Below are positions 9,472 to 17,529 of a stretch of DNA of 64,000 nt, piece by piece. Source of the stretch: Tyzzerella sp. (GTDB taxonomy: Bacteria; Bacillota; Clostridia; Lachnospirales; Lachnospiraceae); assembly GCA_017465565.1 (NCBI GenBank), contig JAFTWA010000016.1, forward strand, positions 1-64,000, read 5' to 3'. How positions within the stretch are numbered: position 1 is the stretch's first letter; every line of letters begins with the position of its first letter. Below the pieces are notes generated by a model. The model saw nothing but the letters and a program-made list of their open reading frames with translations. It did no database searches and was not told the DNA's origin. The translations under genes were made by a program, and so were the position numbers.

Positions 9472-10851
9472 TTAAGATTCTGCTAAATATTTTTCATAAA
9501 TCCCAATGACCTGCTCCATCGCTTCCTTGCCAGGAGCCCCAATTGTCATACGTTTATTTACGCAGGTTTCCATGCTGATTGCTTCATAAATATCTTCTTC
9601 AAACACTGGAGAAATCGCCTTGTATTCTTCCAATGTCATATCATCAAGGGCAATATCTTTTTCAATACAATATAATACCAGCTGCCCAACAATACCATGT
9701 GCATCGCGGAATGCCACACCGTGATTTACTAAGTAGTCGGCTGCATCCGTTGCATTTGTAAATCCATTTTTTGCACTATTTTCCATAACTGTGTTATTGA
9801 ATCTCATGGTGCGAAGCATGCCTGTGAATAATGCAAGGCAGCCTTTTGCTGTATCAATGGCATCAAATACAAATTCTTTATCTTCCTGCATATCCTTATT
9901 ATATGCCAATGGAATGCCTTTCATGGTTGTAAGAAGCGACATCAGCGCTCCATACACACGTCCGGTCTTACCGCGAACTAATTCTGCAATGTCTGGATTC
10001 TTTTTCTGCGGCATGATACTGCTTCCTGTACTGTAAGCATCATCGATTTCCACAAAGCGGTATTCGTTGGAATTCCAGATAATCACTTCTTCTGAGAAAC
10101 GGCTTAAATGCATCATAATTGTAGATAATGCAGATAAAAGTTCGATTAAGTAATCTCTGTCTGCAACGGAATCCATACTGTTCAGTGTTGGACCATAGAA
10201 TCCAAGTAACTCTGCTGTGTATTCACGGTCTAATGGATAGGTTGTTCCTGCAAGAGCACCTGAGCCAAGCGGACAATAGTTCATTCTTTCGTAAATGTCA
10301 TGGAGACGTGAACGGTCGCGCTTGAACATTTCAAAATATGCGCCCATATGGTGTGCCAGCGTAATTGGCTGCGCTTTCTGTAAATGTGTAAATCCAGGCA
10401 TGAAAGTCTCTGTGTTGTCTTTCATAATTGTGTACAACACTTCTAAGAGTTCTTTCAATAATCCGTTGATTGCAGTAACCTCATCTCTTGTAAATAATTT
10501 CATGTCAAGAGCCACCTGGTCATTACGGCTTCTTCCTGTATGAAGCTTCTTTCCTGCCTCACCAATACGGTCAATCAGTGTCGCTTCCACGAAACTATGG
10601 ATATCTTCATATTTATCTGAGATTTCCAAAACGCCCGCTTTTACGTCTTTCAAAATTCCTTGCAGTCCTGCAATAATCTTTTCTTTCTCTGCCTCTGTTA
10701 AAATATTTTGTTTCGCAAGCATAGTTACATGGGCAATGCTGCCTTTGATGTCCTGCTCATAAAACTTCTGGTCGAATGAAATCGACGCATTAAAATTGTA
10801 AACTAACTGATCTGTTTCTTTTGTAAATCTTCCACCCCAAAGCTGTGCCAT
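9472..10851 (-). CDS. argH: Argininosuccinate lyase
   Basis: Last step of arginine synthesis: cleaves argininosuccinate to arginine and fumarate. The 459-residue protein has the N-terminal MAQLWGGRFTKETDQLVYNFNASI, the HTGRSRNDQVALDMKL motif, and the fumarase/aspartase superfamily signature GSSIMPQKKNPD near residue 280 carrying the catalytic serine. It starts two bases after the queH stop, so its ribosome-binding site (AAAGGAAG) is inside queH and the two are translationally linked. argG is not beside it, which is unusual but not rare in Clostridia. Confidence 0.96.
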   Translation of the reverse strand: MAQLWGGRFTKETDQLVYNFNASISFDQKFYEQDIKGSIAHVTMLAKQNILTEAEKEKIIAGLQGILKDVKAGVLEISDKYEDIHSFVEATLIDRIGEAGKKLHTGRSRNDQVALDMKLFTRDEVTAINGLLKELLEVLYTIMKDNTETFMPGFTHLQKAQPITLAHHMGAYFEMFKRDRSRLHDIYERMNYCPLGSGALAGTTYPLDREYTAELLGFYGPTLNSMDSVADRDYLIELLSALSTIMMHLSRFSEEVIIWNSNEYRFVEIDDAYSTGSSIMPQKKNPDIAELVRGKTGRVYGALMSLLTTMKGIPLAYNKDMQEDKEFVFDAIDTAKGCLALFTGMLRTMRFNNTVMENSAKNGFTNATDAADYLVNHGVAFRDAHGIVGQLVLYCIEKDIALDDMTLEEYKAISPVFEEDIYEAISMETCVNKRMTIGAPGKEAMEQVIGIYEKYLAES

Positions 10852-10853
10852 CT

Positions 10854-11477
10854 TTATCTTCCTTTCTCTTTCTGTCTATCTCTATATGAAAATTCACATC
10901 CACAATAGTCTTGCCGATACAATCCATATATTTTTGATAATTCAATGGACCGTTTATATCCATTCTTCTTCTTAAAATCCGATTGTAAATAGGAAACGCC
11001 ATATTGCTTTCCAATATCCATTCCAATTTCATTCAGCTTATCCGCATTTTTCATCGGACTGATGCTAAGTGTGGTAGTAAAATAATCGAACGCACCCTCC
11101 TTAGCTATCTTTGCTGCTTCTTCCAAACGAAGCTCATAGCATTTGAAACATCTCTCTCCGCCCTCTTTTAAATGCTCCAGACCTGCTGCAATTTCAAAGA
11201 AACGCTCTCGGTCGTAATTTCCAGCAAGAAATGATACCGGATGCTTCATCTTCATATCACTAATCAGCATCTGCTGTTCCAAGATTCGTTTTGTGTATTC
11301 GTTCTCTGGAAAAACATTTGGATTATAATAAAAAACAGTAATTTCAAAATAATCCGACAGGTACTCCAAAACGTAACTACTGCATGGTGCACAGCAGCTG
11401 TGCAGCAAAAGTTTTGGAACCATTTCCTCTTTCTGCAAATTTCCAATCAGTTTTTCCAGTTCTTTTTGATAATTCAT
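10854..11477 (-). CDS. queH: Epoxyqueuosine reductase QueH
   Basis: QueH (formerly DUF208) reduces epoxyqueuosine to queuosine in tRNA, the cobalamin-independent alternative to QueG. The family cysteines are visible: LLLHSCCAPCSSYVLEYL at the N-terminus, GERCFKCYELRLEEAA, and YCGCEFS near the C-terminus; these hold the Fe-S cluster and a second metal. KKKNGYKRSIELSKIYGLYRQDYCGC is the typical end of the family. I prefer the ATG at 11477 (MNYQKEL) with GGAG seven bases upstream over the one at 11483. The gene shares a transcript with argH, with no obvious functional link. Confidence 0.92.
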   Translation of the reverse strand: MNYQKELEKLIGNLQKEEMVPKLLLHSCCAPCSSYVLEYLSDYFEITVFYYNPNVFPENEYTKRILEQQMLISDMKMKHPVSFLAGNYDRERFFEIAAGLEHLKEGGERCFKCYELRLEEAAKIAKEGAFDYFTTTLSISPMKNADKLNEIGMDIGKQYGVSYLQSDFKKKNGYKRSIELSKIYGLYRQDYCGCEFSYRDRQKEKGR

Positions 11478-11512
11478 ATGCATTCTCCAATAAAAATACT
11501 GATATGCGTCAA

Positions 11513-11541
11513 ATTATACTATTTTCTTCGGCTTCATTCAA
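11513..11541 (-). promoter_or_regulatory. queH-argH promoter
   Basis: TTGAAT (11536-11541), a 17-base spacer and TATAAT (11513-11518) on the minus strand, about 36 bases before the queH start. It sits in the 115-base divergent gap shared with the ABC transporter operon. No convincing plus-strand promoter can be fixed there. Confidence 0.72.
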
Positions 11542-11592
11542 GCACCGTTTCCAGATTTCTACATAAATTAAACTATATTTAGGAGGTGAGTT

Positions 11593-12339
11593 ATGAAAAC
11601 CGTATTAGAACTTCAAAACATCAGCCATTCCTATCATAGTAACGAAGGAGAAACACCTGCTCTTGTTGACCTCTCATTTTCTCTGAAGGAAGGTGAATTC
11701 GTAAGCATCGTTGGGCCTTCTGGCTGTGGAAAATCCACACTGCTCTCTATTATTACAGGCCTTATCAGCCCAGAAAAAGGTTCCGTCGTTTTAAATGGAA
11801 AAAGCATCGGATATATGCTGCAAAAAGACCATCTTCTAGAGTGGCGCAGTGTATACCGCAACATTATGCTTGGTCTTGAAATACAGCATAAAATCACTCC
11901 TGAAAGTAAGATTAAAGCGCGAGCCTTACTAGACCAATATGGACTTTTGGATTTTGCTGCGGCAAAGCCTTCTGAACTCTCCGGAGGTATGCGTCAGAGG
12001 GTTGCACTGATTCGTACTCTGATTCTGGAACCCGATTTGCTCTTATTAGACGAACCATTTTCTGCTCTGGATTATCAGACACGTCTGGCAGTTGGCGATG
12101 ATATCGGTCAAATCATACGAAAAGAAGGCAAAACAGCGATTCTTGTGACCCACGACCTTGCCGAAGCGGTCAGTCTCGGAGATAGAGTCATTGTCCTGAC
12201 TAAACGTCCTGGTACTATCAAGACCATCGTTCCTATCTCATTTCCTCCCGAAAAAAATACGCCGCTCCTGCGCAGAAATACAACCGAATTCAACAAATAT
12301 TTTCACACTATCTGGAAGGAGTTGAATGTAGATGAGTGA
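11593..12339 (+). CDS. NitT/TauT-family ABC transporter ATP-binding protein
   Basis: Cytoplasmic ATPase of an importer of the nitrate/sulfonate/taurine/thiamine-precursor type. Walker A GPSGCGKST is at residues 41-49, the signature LSGGMRQRVALIRTL begins near 129, Walker B LLLLDEPFSALD follows, and the H-loop is VTHDLAEAV. The MLQKDHLLEWRSVYRNIMLGLE segment is typical of SsuB/ThiZ-like proteins. AGGAGGTG precedes the ATG. It overlaps the permease gene by eight bases. The substrate cannot be told from the ATPase alone, and no riboswitch is recognisable upstream. Confidence 0.9.
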   Translation: MKTVLELQNISHSYHSNEGETPALVDLSFSLKEGEFVSIVGPSGCGKSTLLSIITGLISPEKGSVVLNGKSIGYMLQKDHLLEWRSVYRNIMLGLEIQHKITPESKIKARALLDQYGLLDFAAAKPSELSGGMRQRVALIRTLILEPDLLLLDEPFSALDYQTRLAVGDDIGQIIRKEGKTAILVTHDLAEAVSLGDRVIVLTKRPGTIKTIVPISFPPEKNTPLLRRNTTEFNKYFHTIWKELNVDE

Positions 12340-13129
12340 GACTTCAAGTGCGCAAGTCTTGTATCTAAAGAAGCAGAAACAACATAGATGGTTTGTACGC
12401 TTTTCCCGTATCACCATCTTTGTTTTATTTTTACTCATTTGGGAGTTGGCTTCCCGCCTTGGAATCATTGACTCCTTTGTTTTCAGCAGCCCAAGTCAGA
12501 TTGCTATTTGCTTCTGGAAAATGGTGCTAGATAAAAGCATCTTCCTTCACATAGGAATTACACTCTATGAAACCATCGTCAGTTTCGTTTTGGTGACCTT
12601 CTTAAGCATCCTTCTTGCAACCCTGCTATGGTTCAGCCAGAAGCTTACAGAAATCACAGAACCGTTCTTTGTAGTGCTAAACAGTCTTCCAAAATCGGCC
12701 CTGGCTCCACTCCTTATCGTGTGGCTCGGCGCGACGCCAACTACCATTATTGTGGCTGGTATGTCCGTGGCAGTTTTCGGAAGTATTCTCAACATGACCA
12801 CAAGTTTTAAAGAAGTGGATGCTGAGAAAATCAAACTAATCTATACACTACGCGGAAATAAAATTCAGGCACTAACAAAAGTTGTCATACCGAGCTCCGT
12901 GCCTGCAATTATAAGCAATATGAAGGTCAATATCGGGTTATGTCTGGTAGGGGTCATTATTGGAGAATTTCTAGCTGCTAGAAATGGACTGGGGTACTTG
13001 ATTATTTACTCAAGCCAAGTCTTTAAACTGGATTGGCTGCTGATGTCGATTTGTATCCTTTGTATTATCGCCATGGGACTTTATTCCCTCATTAATCTCA
13101 TTGAAAAATACTATGCGAAACGATTTTAG
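12332..13129 (+). CDS. NitT/TauT-family ABC transporter permease
   Basis: The 265-residue integral membrane protein has about six hydrophobic segments. The BPD_transp_1 coupling region is around VDAEKIKLIYTLRGNKIQALTKVVIPSSVPAIISNMK, the EAA-like loop that contacts the ATPase. It pairs with the ATPase gene it overlaps. No periplasmic-type (NMT1/THI5 or SsuA-like) binding-protein gene is adjacent, so the transporter is incomplete here or borrows one from elsewhere. Bases 13022-13042 inside this gene recur exactly at 14560-14580. The end (SLINLIEKYYAKRF) looks natural for the family. Confidence 0.9.
   Translation: MSETSSAQVLYLKKQKQHRWFVRFSRITIFVLFLLIWELASRLGIIDSFVFSSPSQIAICFWKMVLDKSIFLHIGITLYETIVSFVLVTFLSILLATLLWFSQKLTEITEPFFVVLNSLPKSALAPLLIVWLGATPTTIIVAGMSVAVFGSILNMTTSFKEVDAEKIKLIYTLRGNKIQALTKVVIPSSVPAIISNMKVNIGLCLVGVIIGEFLAARNGLGYLIIYSSQVFKLDWLLMSICILCIIAMGLYSLINLIEKYYAKRF
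13022..13042 (+). repeat. 21-bp direct repeat, copy 1 (inside permease gene)
   Basis: The 21 bases starting TTTAAACTGGATTGG and ending CTGCTG encode FKLDWLL of the permease. An identical copy lies at 14560-14580. Flanking bases differ immediately on both sides. Confidence 0.85.
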
Positions 13130-13133
13130 ACGT

Positions 13134-13159
13134 AAAAACAGTTGCGGAATCCGCAACTG
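13134..13159 (-). terminator. Terminator after the ABC-type ATPase gene
   Basis: Palindromic stem CAGTTGCGGA/TCCGCAACTG (13139-13159) followed on the minus strand by five Ts. The T-run is only on the minus side, so it serves the gene ending at 13170. It may also help end the convergent ABC operon. Confidence 0.82.
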
Positions 13160-13169
13160 CCTTACATAA

Positions 13170-13985
13170 CTATTCAAAGTCCTTTTCATGCTTTTTAAAG
13201 AAATCATAGAAATATCGGACATTTTTCAATTCACTCCACTTCTCGACATCATACTCTTTTTTATCAAGATTATATATCTTTGCATTTAATGTTCCTAACA
13301 TAAATGGTGAATGCGTTGCAATGATAAACTGACACTGTAATAATCTTGCCATGGTATTAATCTCCTCAGCTAATACAACCTGGTTTTCAGGCGAAAGTGA
13401 TACTTCAGGCTCATCCAACAAATATAATGCATCGGGTTGCAAATATTCTTGAAAATATTGAAGAGATGTTTCACCATTAGAATATTTTTCCTGCGCAAAC
13501 ATTATATATTCTTCCTGTTTTCTTCCTCTCTCCGAAGATAAGAACTGTTTGGCTTCAGATACGGACATCCCCTTCTGTACATAATCATATTCCATCCCAT
13601 TCGACAAAACTTGCCTTTGTTGAATTTTTTTGATTTCATACAAAATATCTTCACTTTTAATATAACAACTATTATTCGGCAAACGTCTTATTGTTTTACC
13701 AAATTCATCTTCCCCGAAGCTATAAGAACACTCGGAAGCAAAAGATGCACAGTAGTCTACTATTCCATATGAGTTACTTGTAGCCTTTTCTTTACCTCTT
13801 ATTTCCAGACTATTTGCTATAATATTTAATAAAGTTGATTTTCCGGAACCATTATTTCCATAAAAAACAGTTATTGGGGAAAACACAAAAGGCTCAATAT
13901 ACTTCCCTCGAAAAACATTGTACGGATAAATATTAGGATTTTCTAACTGACGTTCACTTAGTTTAAAACTACTTAAATAAATCAT
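13170..13985 (-). CDS. ABC/OLD-like AAA ATPase (AAA_21 type), function unknown
   Basis: A 271-residue stand-alone ABC-type ATPase with no membrane segments. It has Walker A YGNNGSGKS (residues 42-50), an ABC signature-like SNGETS (169-174), Walker B LYLLDEPE (187-194) and an H-loop histidine at 225 in IIATHSPFML. This build is seen in SMC/RecF-like and OLD-like ATPases and in several toxin or defence modules, but the nuclease or TOPRIM domain of true OLD proteins is absent. It begins 12 bases after a RhuM relic and is presumably driven by the SOS-type promoter upstream of that relic. A role in DNA damage or phage response is inference. Confidence 0.75.
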   Translation of the reverse strand: MIYLSSFKLSERQLENPNIYPYNVFRGKYIEPFVFSPITVFYGNNGSGKSTLLNIIANSLEIRGKEKATSNSYGIVDYCASFASECSYSFGEDEFGKTIRRLPNNSCYIKSEDILYEIKKIQQRQVLSNGMEYDYVQKGMSVSEAKQFLSSERGRKQEEYIMFAQEKYSNGETSLQYFQEYLQPDALYLLDEPEVSLSPENQVVLAEEINTMARLLQCQFIIATHSPFMLGTLNAKIYNLDKKEYDVEKWSELKNVRYFYDFFKKHEKDFE

Positions 13986-13997
13986 AAAAATATGCTC

Positions 13998-14455
13998 TTA
14001 TCCTTCAATATATTCTTCTAATTCCAACAAAAATCTATCATAATCAGACATAAATAATTTATCCTGAATGACACGATATTTTTCAAATTCTGTCTCCGCA
14101 TGCAGTTTAGCAATCTCTGCACTCACTTTCCCTGCATCTTTCAAAAGTCCATATTGAAACATCTCTATCAATGAATTAAGTCTTTAATTGTATAATCTTT
14201 TTGAACTATTCGGAAATTCCGAATAGTTGCACTTTCTGTCAACTCACTGTCCGCGTAGACTTTCATTATATGTTCATTAATTGTACTCACCTTAACATCG
14301 TACAATGTTGCCATCATTTTCTGGGTTAACCATATATTTTCATCCTCATAACGAACTTCAAAAGTGGTTTCATCATCACCTATTGAAGCAATATATGTAA
14401 GATATTCTGCTGCTGAAGAGCGAATAGTTATTTCTTTCTTTTTCATATTCTTCAC
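13998..14455 (-). pseudogene. RhuM-family protein, internally deleted relic
   Basis: The N-terminal 95 residues (14168-14455) match the RhuM family start, with FEVRYEDENIWLTQKMMATLYDVKVSTINEHI and IRNFRIVQKDYTIKD, then hit a stop. In another frame directly downstream the RhuM C-terminus continues (LIEMFQYGLLKDAGKVSAEIA, then HAETEFEKYRVIQDKLF), ending in a stop at 13998. About 458 bases remain of a gene that is usually near 1 kb, so the middle is deleted and the frame is shifted. RhuM proteins are common on genomic islands and carry a Fic/DOC-like partner in some relatives; their role is unclear. Confidence 0.72.
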
Positions 14456-14481
14456 TCCCTCGTATGGTCTTGATAGTGTTA

Positions 14482-14510
14482 ATTATACTTTTAGAACAGA
14501 TGTTCGTCAA
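14482..14510 (-). promoter_or_regulatory. Promoter of the RhuM-relic/ATPase unit
   Basis: TTGACG (14505-14510), exactly 17 bases, TATAAT (14482-14487) on the minus strand. The spacer holds a LexA-type box. This is one of the strongest-looking promoters in the window. Confidence 0.8.
14493..14506 (-). promoter_or_regulatory. LexA-type (SOS) box in the promoter spacer
   Basis: On the minus strand CGAACATCTGTTCT matches the LexA operator CGAAC-N4-GTTCG at all but the last base; the core GAAC-N4-GTTC is intact. It overlaps the 3' edge of the -35 and fills the spacer, an ideal position for repression. The same operator type is upstream of recA in this window. Confidence 0.75.
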
Positions 14511-14559
14511 CTATTATTTTATGACGATATCTCATCGTATCCCTATGTATGCACACCTA

Positions 14560-14580
14560 TTTAAACTGGATTGGCTGCTG
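14560..14580 (+). repeat. 21-bp direct repeat, copy 2
   Basis: Exact copy of bases 13022-13042, here in non-coding DNA between the SOS-type promoter and the terminator of the kinase operon. The two copies bracket the ATPase/RhuM patch at a distance of 1,538 bases. Confidence 0.85.
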
Positions 14581-14589
14581 GTATTAAAT

Positions 14590-14618
14590 AAAGAGCAGTT
14601 CATCGCGAACCGCTCTTT
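14590..14618 (-). terminator. Terminator of the T7SS/kinase operon
   Basis: Stem AAAGAGC...GCTCTTT with an inner GTTC/GAAC pairing (14590-14618), followed on the minus strand by ATTTAAT. It lies just past the stop of the last kinase gene. The T-run is weak but present. Confidence 0.75.
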
Positions 14619-14622
14619 GCTA

Positions 14623-15612
14623 TTAAGCTGTGATATCATTATCCAATTTCCTTCGCTCCAAATTCTTTACACTTTCTGAAATTTTTTGAAGCGGTGCTGT
14701 ATCTTCATTTTCCATAATATCTACATATCGTGGTTGTGTAAACGGATGAACGGTTGACACTTTGGTTGGCCAAAATATTTCGTCTTCTGCTAATTTTGCC
14801 AAATCAAGCCACAGTTCTTTTGGTGATGTATATCTGTCATATACATCATATTCACACGCCTTTAAAACAATCTTTTTTAACTCCTCACTGCCATAGAACG
14901 GGAATGGAATTTTCTCACCGCGCACTCGACGTCCAATCGCTTGCTCCTCTAACTTCTCTGTAACTGCGATTGGATATAATGGTAAAAATGGAATTCTTCT
15001 TTGATTGAGTAACCAATATAAAACCATTCCCAAAGAATATATATCGCTCCCCCTATGAAACTTACGATTGTGATAGGTTTCCGGAGCCATATATTTTCGA
15101 GTACCAATTACCTTCTCTTGCATTGGATGTTCAAGCATTACCGCCGTCCCAAAATCTCCCAGCTTATACTCTCCACTCTGAGAAACATAAATATTCTGAG
15201 GTTTGATGTCTCCGTGAACAATTCCATGTTGATTACATACCATAAGTGCCTGACATATATGCATACCAATTCGTATCACTTGCTGTTCATCCATTGGTTC
15301 GCGGTATACATGCATCAGAGGTGTCAGTAGTTCCATCTTGATGTATATCTCCTGCCCTCCCTCTTGATACACTTGAACTGCAAAATCATCACAAGAAACA
15401 ATATGTGCACTTTTTAGTTTACATGACACTTTATATTCATCTACTAACTTTTGCATGGTCAACTCATTATGTTCATTGGATGAAATGACTTTCAGCGCAG
15501 CTCTCATGGTTGATCCTTGCATATTCTTTTCTATCAGGTAAACTCTTCCATAGCCACCATTGCCAATTTCCCGAACTACTTCCCAACCTTTCCAAAGTTC
15601 GATTCTATGCAT
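14623..15612 (-). CDS. Soluble Ser/Thr protein kinase, HGD-type catalytic loop
   Basis: A Hanks-type kinase domain of about 329 residues with little else. The glycine loop is IGNGGYGRVYLIEK and the ATP-binding lysine is in ALKVI (residue 41). The catalytic loop reads VHGDIKPQN, the metal motif LGDFGTAV, and the APE motif YMAPETY. The usual Arg of HRD is Gly here, so activation-loop phosphorylation may not control it in the normal way. No transmembrane segment is seen. I take the ATG at 15612 (MHRIELWKGW), eight bases after AAGGAG; ATGs at 15618 and further up are possible. It is the last gene of the T7SS cluster and a close paralogue of the upstream kinase (shared LGMVLYWLLNQRRIPFLPL). Confidence 0.88.
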   Translation of the reverse strand: MHRIELWKGWEVVREIGNGGYGRVYLIEKNMQGSTMRAALKVISSNEHNELTMQKLVDEYKVSCKLKSAHIVSCDDFAVQVYQEGGQEIYIKMELLTPLMHVYREPMDEQQVIRIGMHICQALMVCNQHGIVHGDIKPQNIYVSQSGEYKLGDFGTAVMLEHPMQEKVIGTRKYMAPETYHNRKFHRGSDIYSLGMVLYWLLNQRRIPFLPLYPIAVTEKLEEQAIGRRVRGEKIPFPFYGSEELKKIVLKACEYDVYDRYTSPKELWLDLAKLAEDEIFWPTKVSTVHPFTQPRYVDIMENEDTAPLQKISESVKNLERRKLDNDITA

Positions 15613-15634
15613 ATTCATCACTCCTTCGATTCCT

Positions 15635-17509
15635 CTAACACATTGCATTTGGATAACGCTTATTCCACTCAGATTTTGCCGCTTCTTTATTCTTCTTCAA
15701 ATCGCCTGGCTTAATCAATACCCATGCGGTTACACCGAATCCAACAAATCCGATTGGTGGAAAAAATGCGCCTCCCGTACAAAACAGTACAAACACAAGA
15801 AGTGCCAAACCTATTTTTCGTCCCATATCTCCACCAGTGGATACACCGCATCCGGTTACGTATGCCCAAAGTTCTGCATCGGACATCTTTGCCCACACAT
15901 TCCTTTTGTGTTCATCTTTCTGATATCGGAAGTAACTTAATCTAACTGTCAAATTTCCACTTCTTTTTGTCGGTACTGATACAGTTCCACCTGCCTTCTT
16001 GCCAGCTGGAATTGTAACCATTATCCTTTCGCCAGTACTCGGAACTATGCATTCCACAGTACATCCAAGCGCCATCTGGCTTGACGAGATTGCTACCTCA
16101 ATCTCTGTGTCCAATCTACCTTGCTTCTTCGTTCCAGGATTTCTTATTGTGCTTGTTTTCGGAATTTTGCCCGTACTTATGTAGGCGTCAATATCACCTT
16201 TTTTAATCAGAAAAGAAACTGATACCTGGCCCCCTTCATCACATGAAATGTTTGGGAATGAGAGAATAACTTTTCCAACATTTAACAATTCCGAATAACA
16301 TGTCTGTAATTCTTGATGAATACGCATGCTTACCATACTGTCTGTGTTCGTATCTACCTGATAATCCTCTCTCAAGGTATCTACGATATACCTGAAGACA
16401 ATATCGTAACTATATTGTTCGGTTTGTGGTTCTTTGTCCTTCTCATGAACCTCTTCAAAATGCACAGACTCCTCGTGCTTCGTATTGCTAGCTTTACTTC
16501 TACCAAACACTCCGATTGTTTCGTCCGTTTCTTCTTCCTCATCTTCAAATATATCTTCTATATTATCAAAATCACTAAAACTTGCACTTGCATTCACATC
16601 TGACAAAGTTGCTAATGCTTCGTACATCTCACTCGGCGTAGCGAATCTCAGAGCAGGATTTGGCTCACATGCTTTTAGCACAATTTGTTTCAGTTCCTCA
16701 CTGCCATGGATTGGCGCAGGTATCCACTCCCCACTCATACGACGAAGGAGTGCATCATTATCTTCTGTTGCTGTCGGCACAGACGGTGGTAGTGGTAAGA
16801 ACGGTATACGACGTTCATTCAATAACCAGTAAAGCACCATTCCTAATGAATAGATGTCACAAGAACTGCCATACGGTTGATTGTTATACACCTCTGGAGC
16901 CATATATTTGAAAGTACCTGTTTTTGTACCTGTAGAGATATGCTCGGCAGTCTTTGCAATACCAAAATCTCCTAATTTATAATCGCCTTCACTTGAAACG
17001 AATATATTCTGTGGCTTAATATCTCTGTGAATGATATTTTTCTTTTCGCAAGCCTTCAGCGCATTACAAATATCCATACCAAGCTTCACTACCTGCTTAT
17101 CATCCACCGGTGCTTTTATAGCTTTTGTAAGTGGCGTTAAGAGTTCCATCTTAATATAAATATCCCAGCCAAACCCGTCATCATGCTGAATATAACGAAT
17201 GTCGTCACAATATACAATGTTGTGATTTCCTTTTAACTCAGCCATCATCTTATATTCTCTGACAATATCCTCCAGAAAATTTTTGTATCTTTCCGTAATA
17301 CTTTTCTCATCATAACCATCACTATATAATTCTTCGATGTCACCCTTGTCTTTCGGAATGGTAATTACTTTCAATGCTGCTTTATCGGTCATGCCCAATA
17401 CATCTTTTTGTATTTCGTATACTGCACCAAAGCTTCCTTTTCCAATTTCACGGACTGTTTCCCAGCCCGGCCATACTGCTTTATTTAAATTGTCATTCAT
17501 GTCTTTCAC
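15635..17509 (-). CDS. Membrane Ser/Thr protein kinase of the T7SS cluster
   Basis: A 624-residue protein. The N-terminal Hanks kinase domain (about 14-300) is complete: GKGSFG loop 23-28, Lys47 in ALKVI, HRDIKPQN with Asp163, DFG 181-183, MAPEVY. An acidic linker follows (about 310-365), then a beta-rich region (about 375-560) with C-terminal repeats suggestive of an extended beta domain, then two hydrophobic segments (about 566-582 and 584-600) ending in a short basic tail. So, unlike PrkC/PknB, there are no PASTA repeats, and the membrane part is a C-terminal hairpin with both ends inside. It lies 20 bases downstream of the TPR gene. Possible targets are the FHA-bearing EssC and the WXG proteins encoded upstream. 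Confidence 0.88.
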   Translation of the reverse strand: MKDMNDNLNKAVWPGWETVREIGKGSFGAVYEIQKDVLGMTDKAALKVITIPKDKGDIEELYSDGYDEKSITERYKNFLEDIVREYKMMAELKGNHNIVYCDDIRYIQHDDGFGWDIYIKMELLTPLTKAIKAPVDDKQVVKLGMDICNALKACEKKNIIHRDIKPQNIFVSSEGDYKLGDFGIAKTAEHISTGTKTGTFKYMAPEVYNNQPYGSSCDIYSLGMVLYWLLNERRIPFLPLPPSVPTATEDNDALLRRMSGEWIPAPIHGSEELKQIVLKACEPNPALRFATPSEMYEALATLSDVNASASFSDFDNIEDIFEDEEEETDETIGVFGRSKASNTKHEESVHFEEVHEKDKEPQTEQYSYDIVFRYIVDTLREDYQVDTNTDSMVSMRIHQELQTCYSELLNVGKVILSFPNISCDEGGQVSVSFLIKKGDIDAYISTGKIPKTSTIRNPGTKKQGRLDTEIEVAISSSQMALGCTVECIVPSTGERIMVTIPAGKKAGGTVSVPTKRSGNLTVRLSYFRYQKDEHKRNVWAKMSDAELWAYVTGCGVSTGGDMGRKIGLALLVFVLFCTGGAFFPPIGFVGFGVTAWVLIKPGDLKKNKEAAKSEWNKRYPNAMC

Positions 17510-17529
17510 TCAATCCTTTTATGTTATGT

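Noticed and set aside
11484..11592. Possible TPP or other riboswitch upstream of the NitT/TauT-type ABC operon
   Set aside because: The gap is only about 110 bases, holds the divergent queH promoter, and shows no recognisable riboswitch core or terminator.
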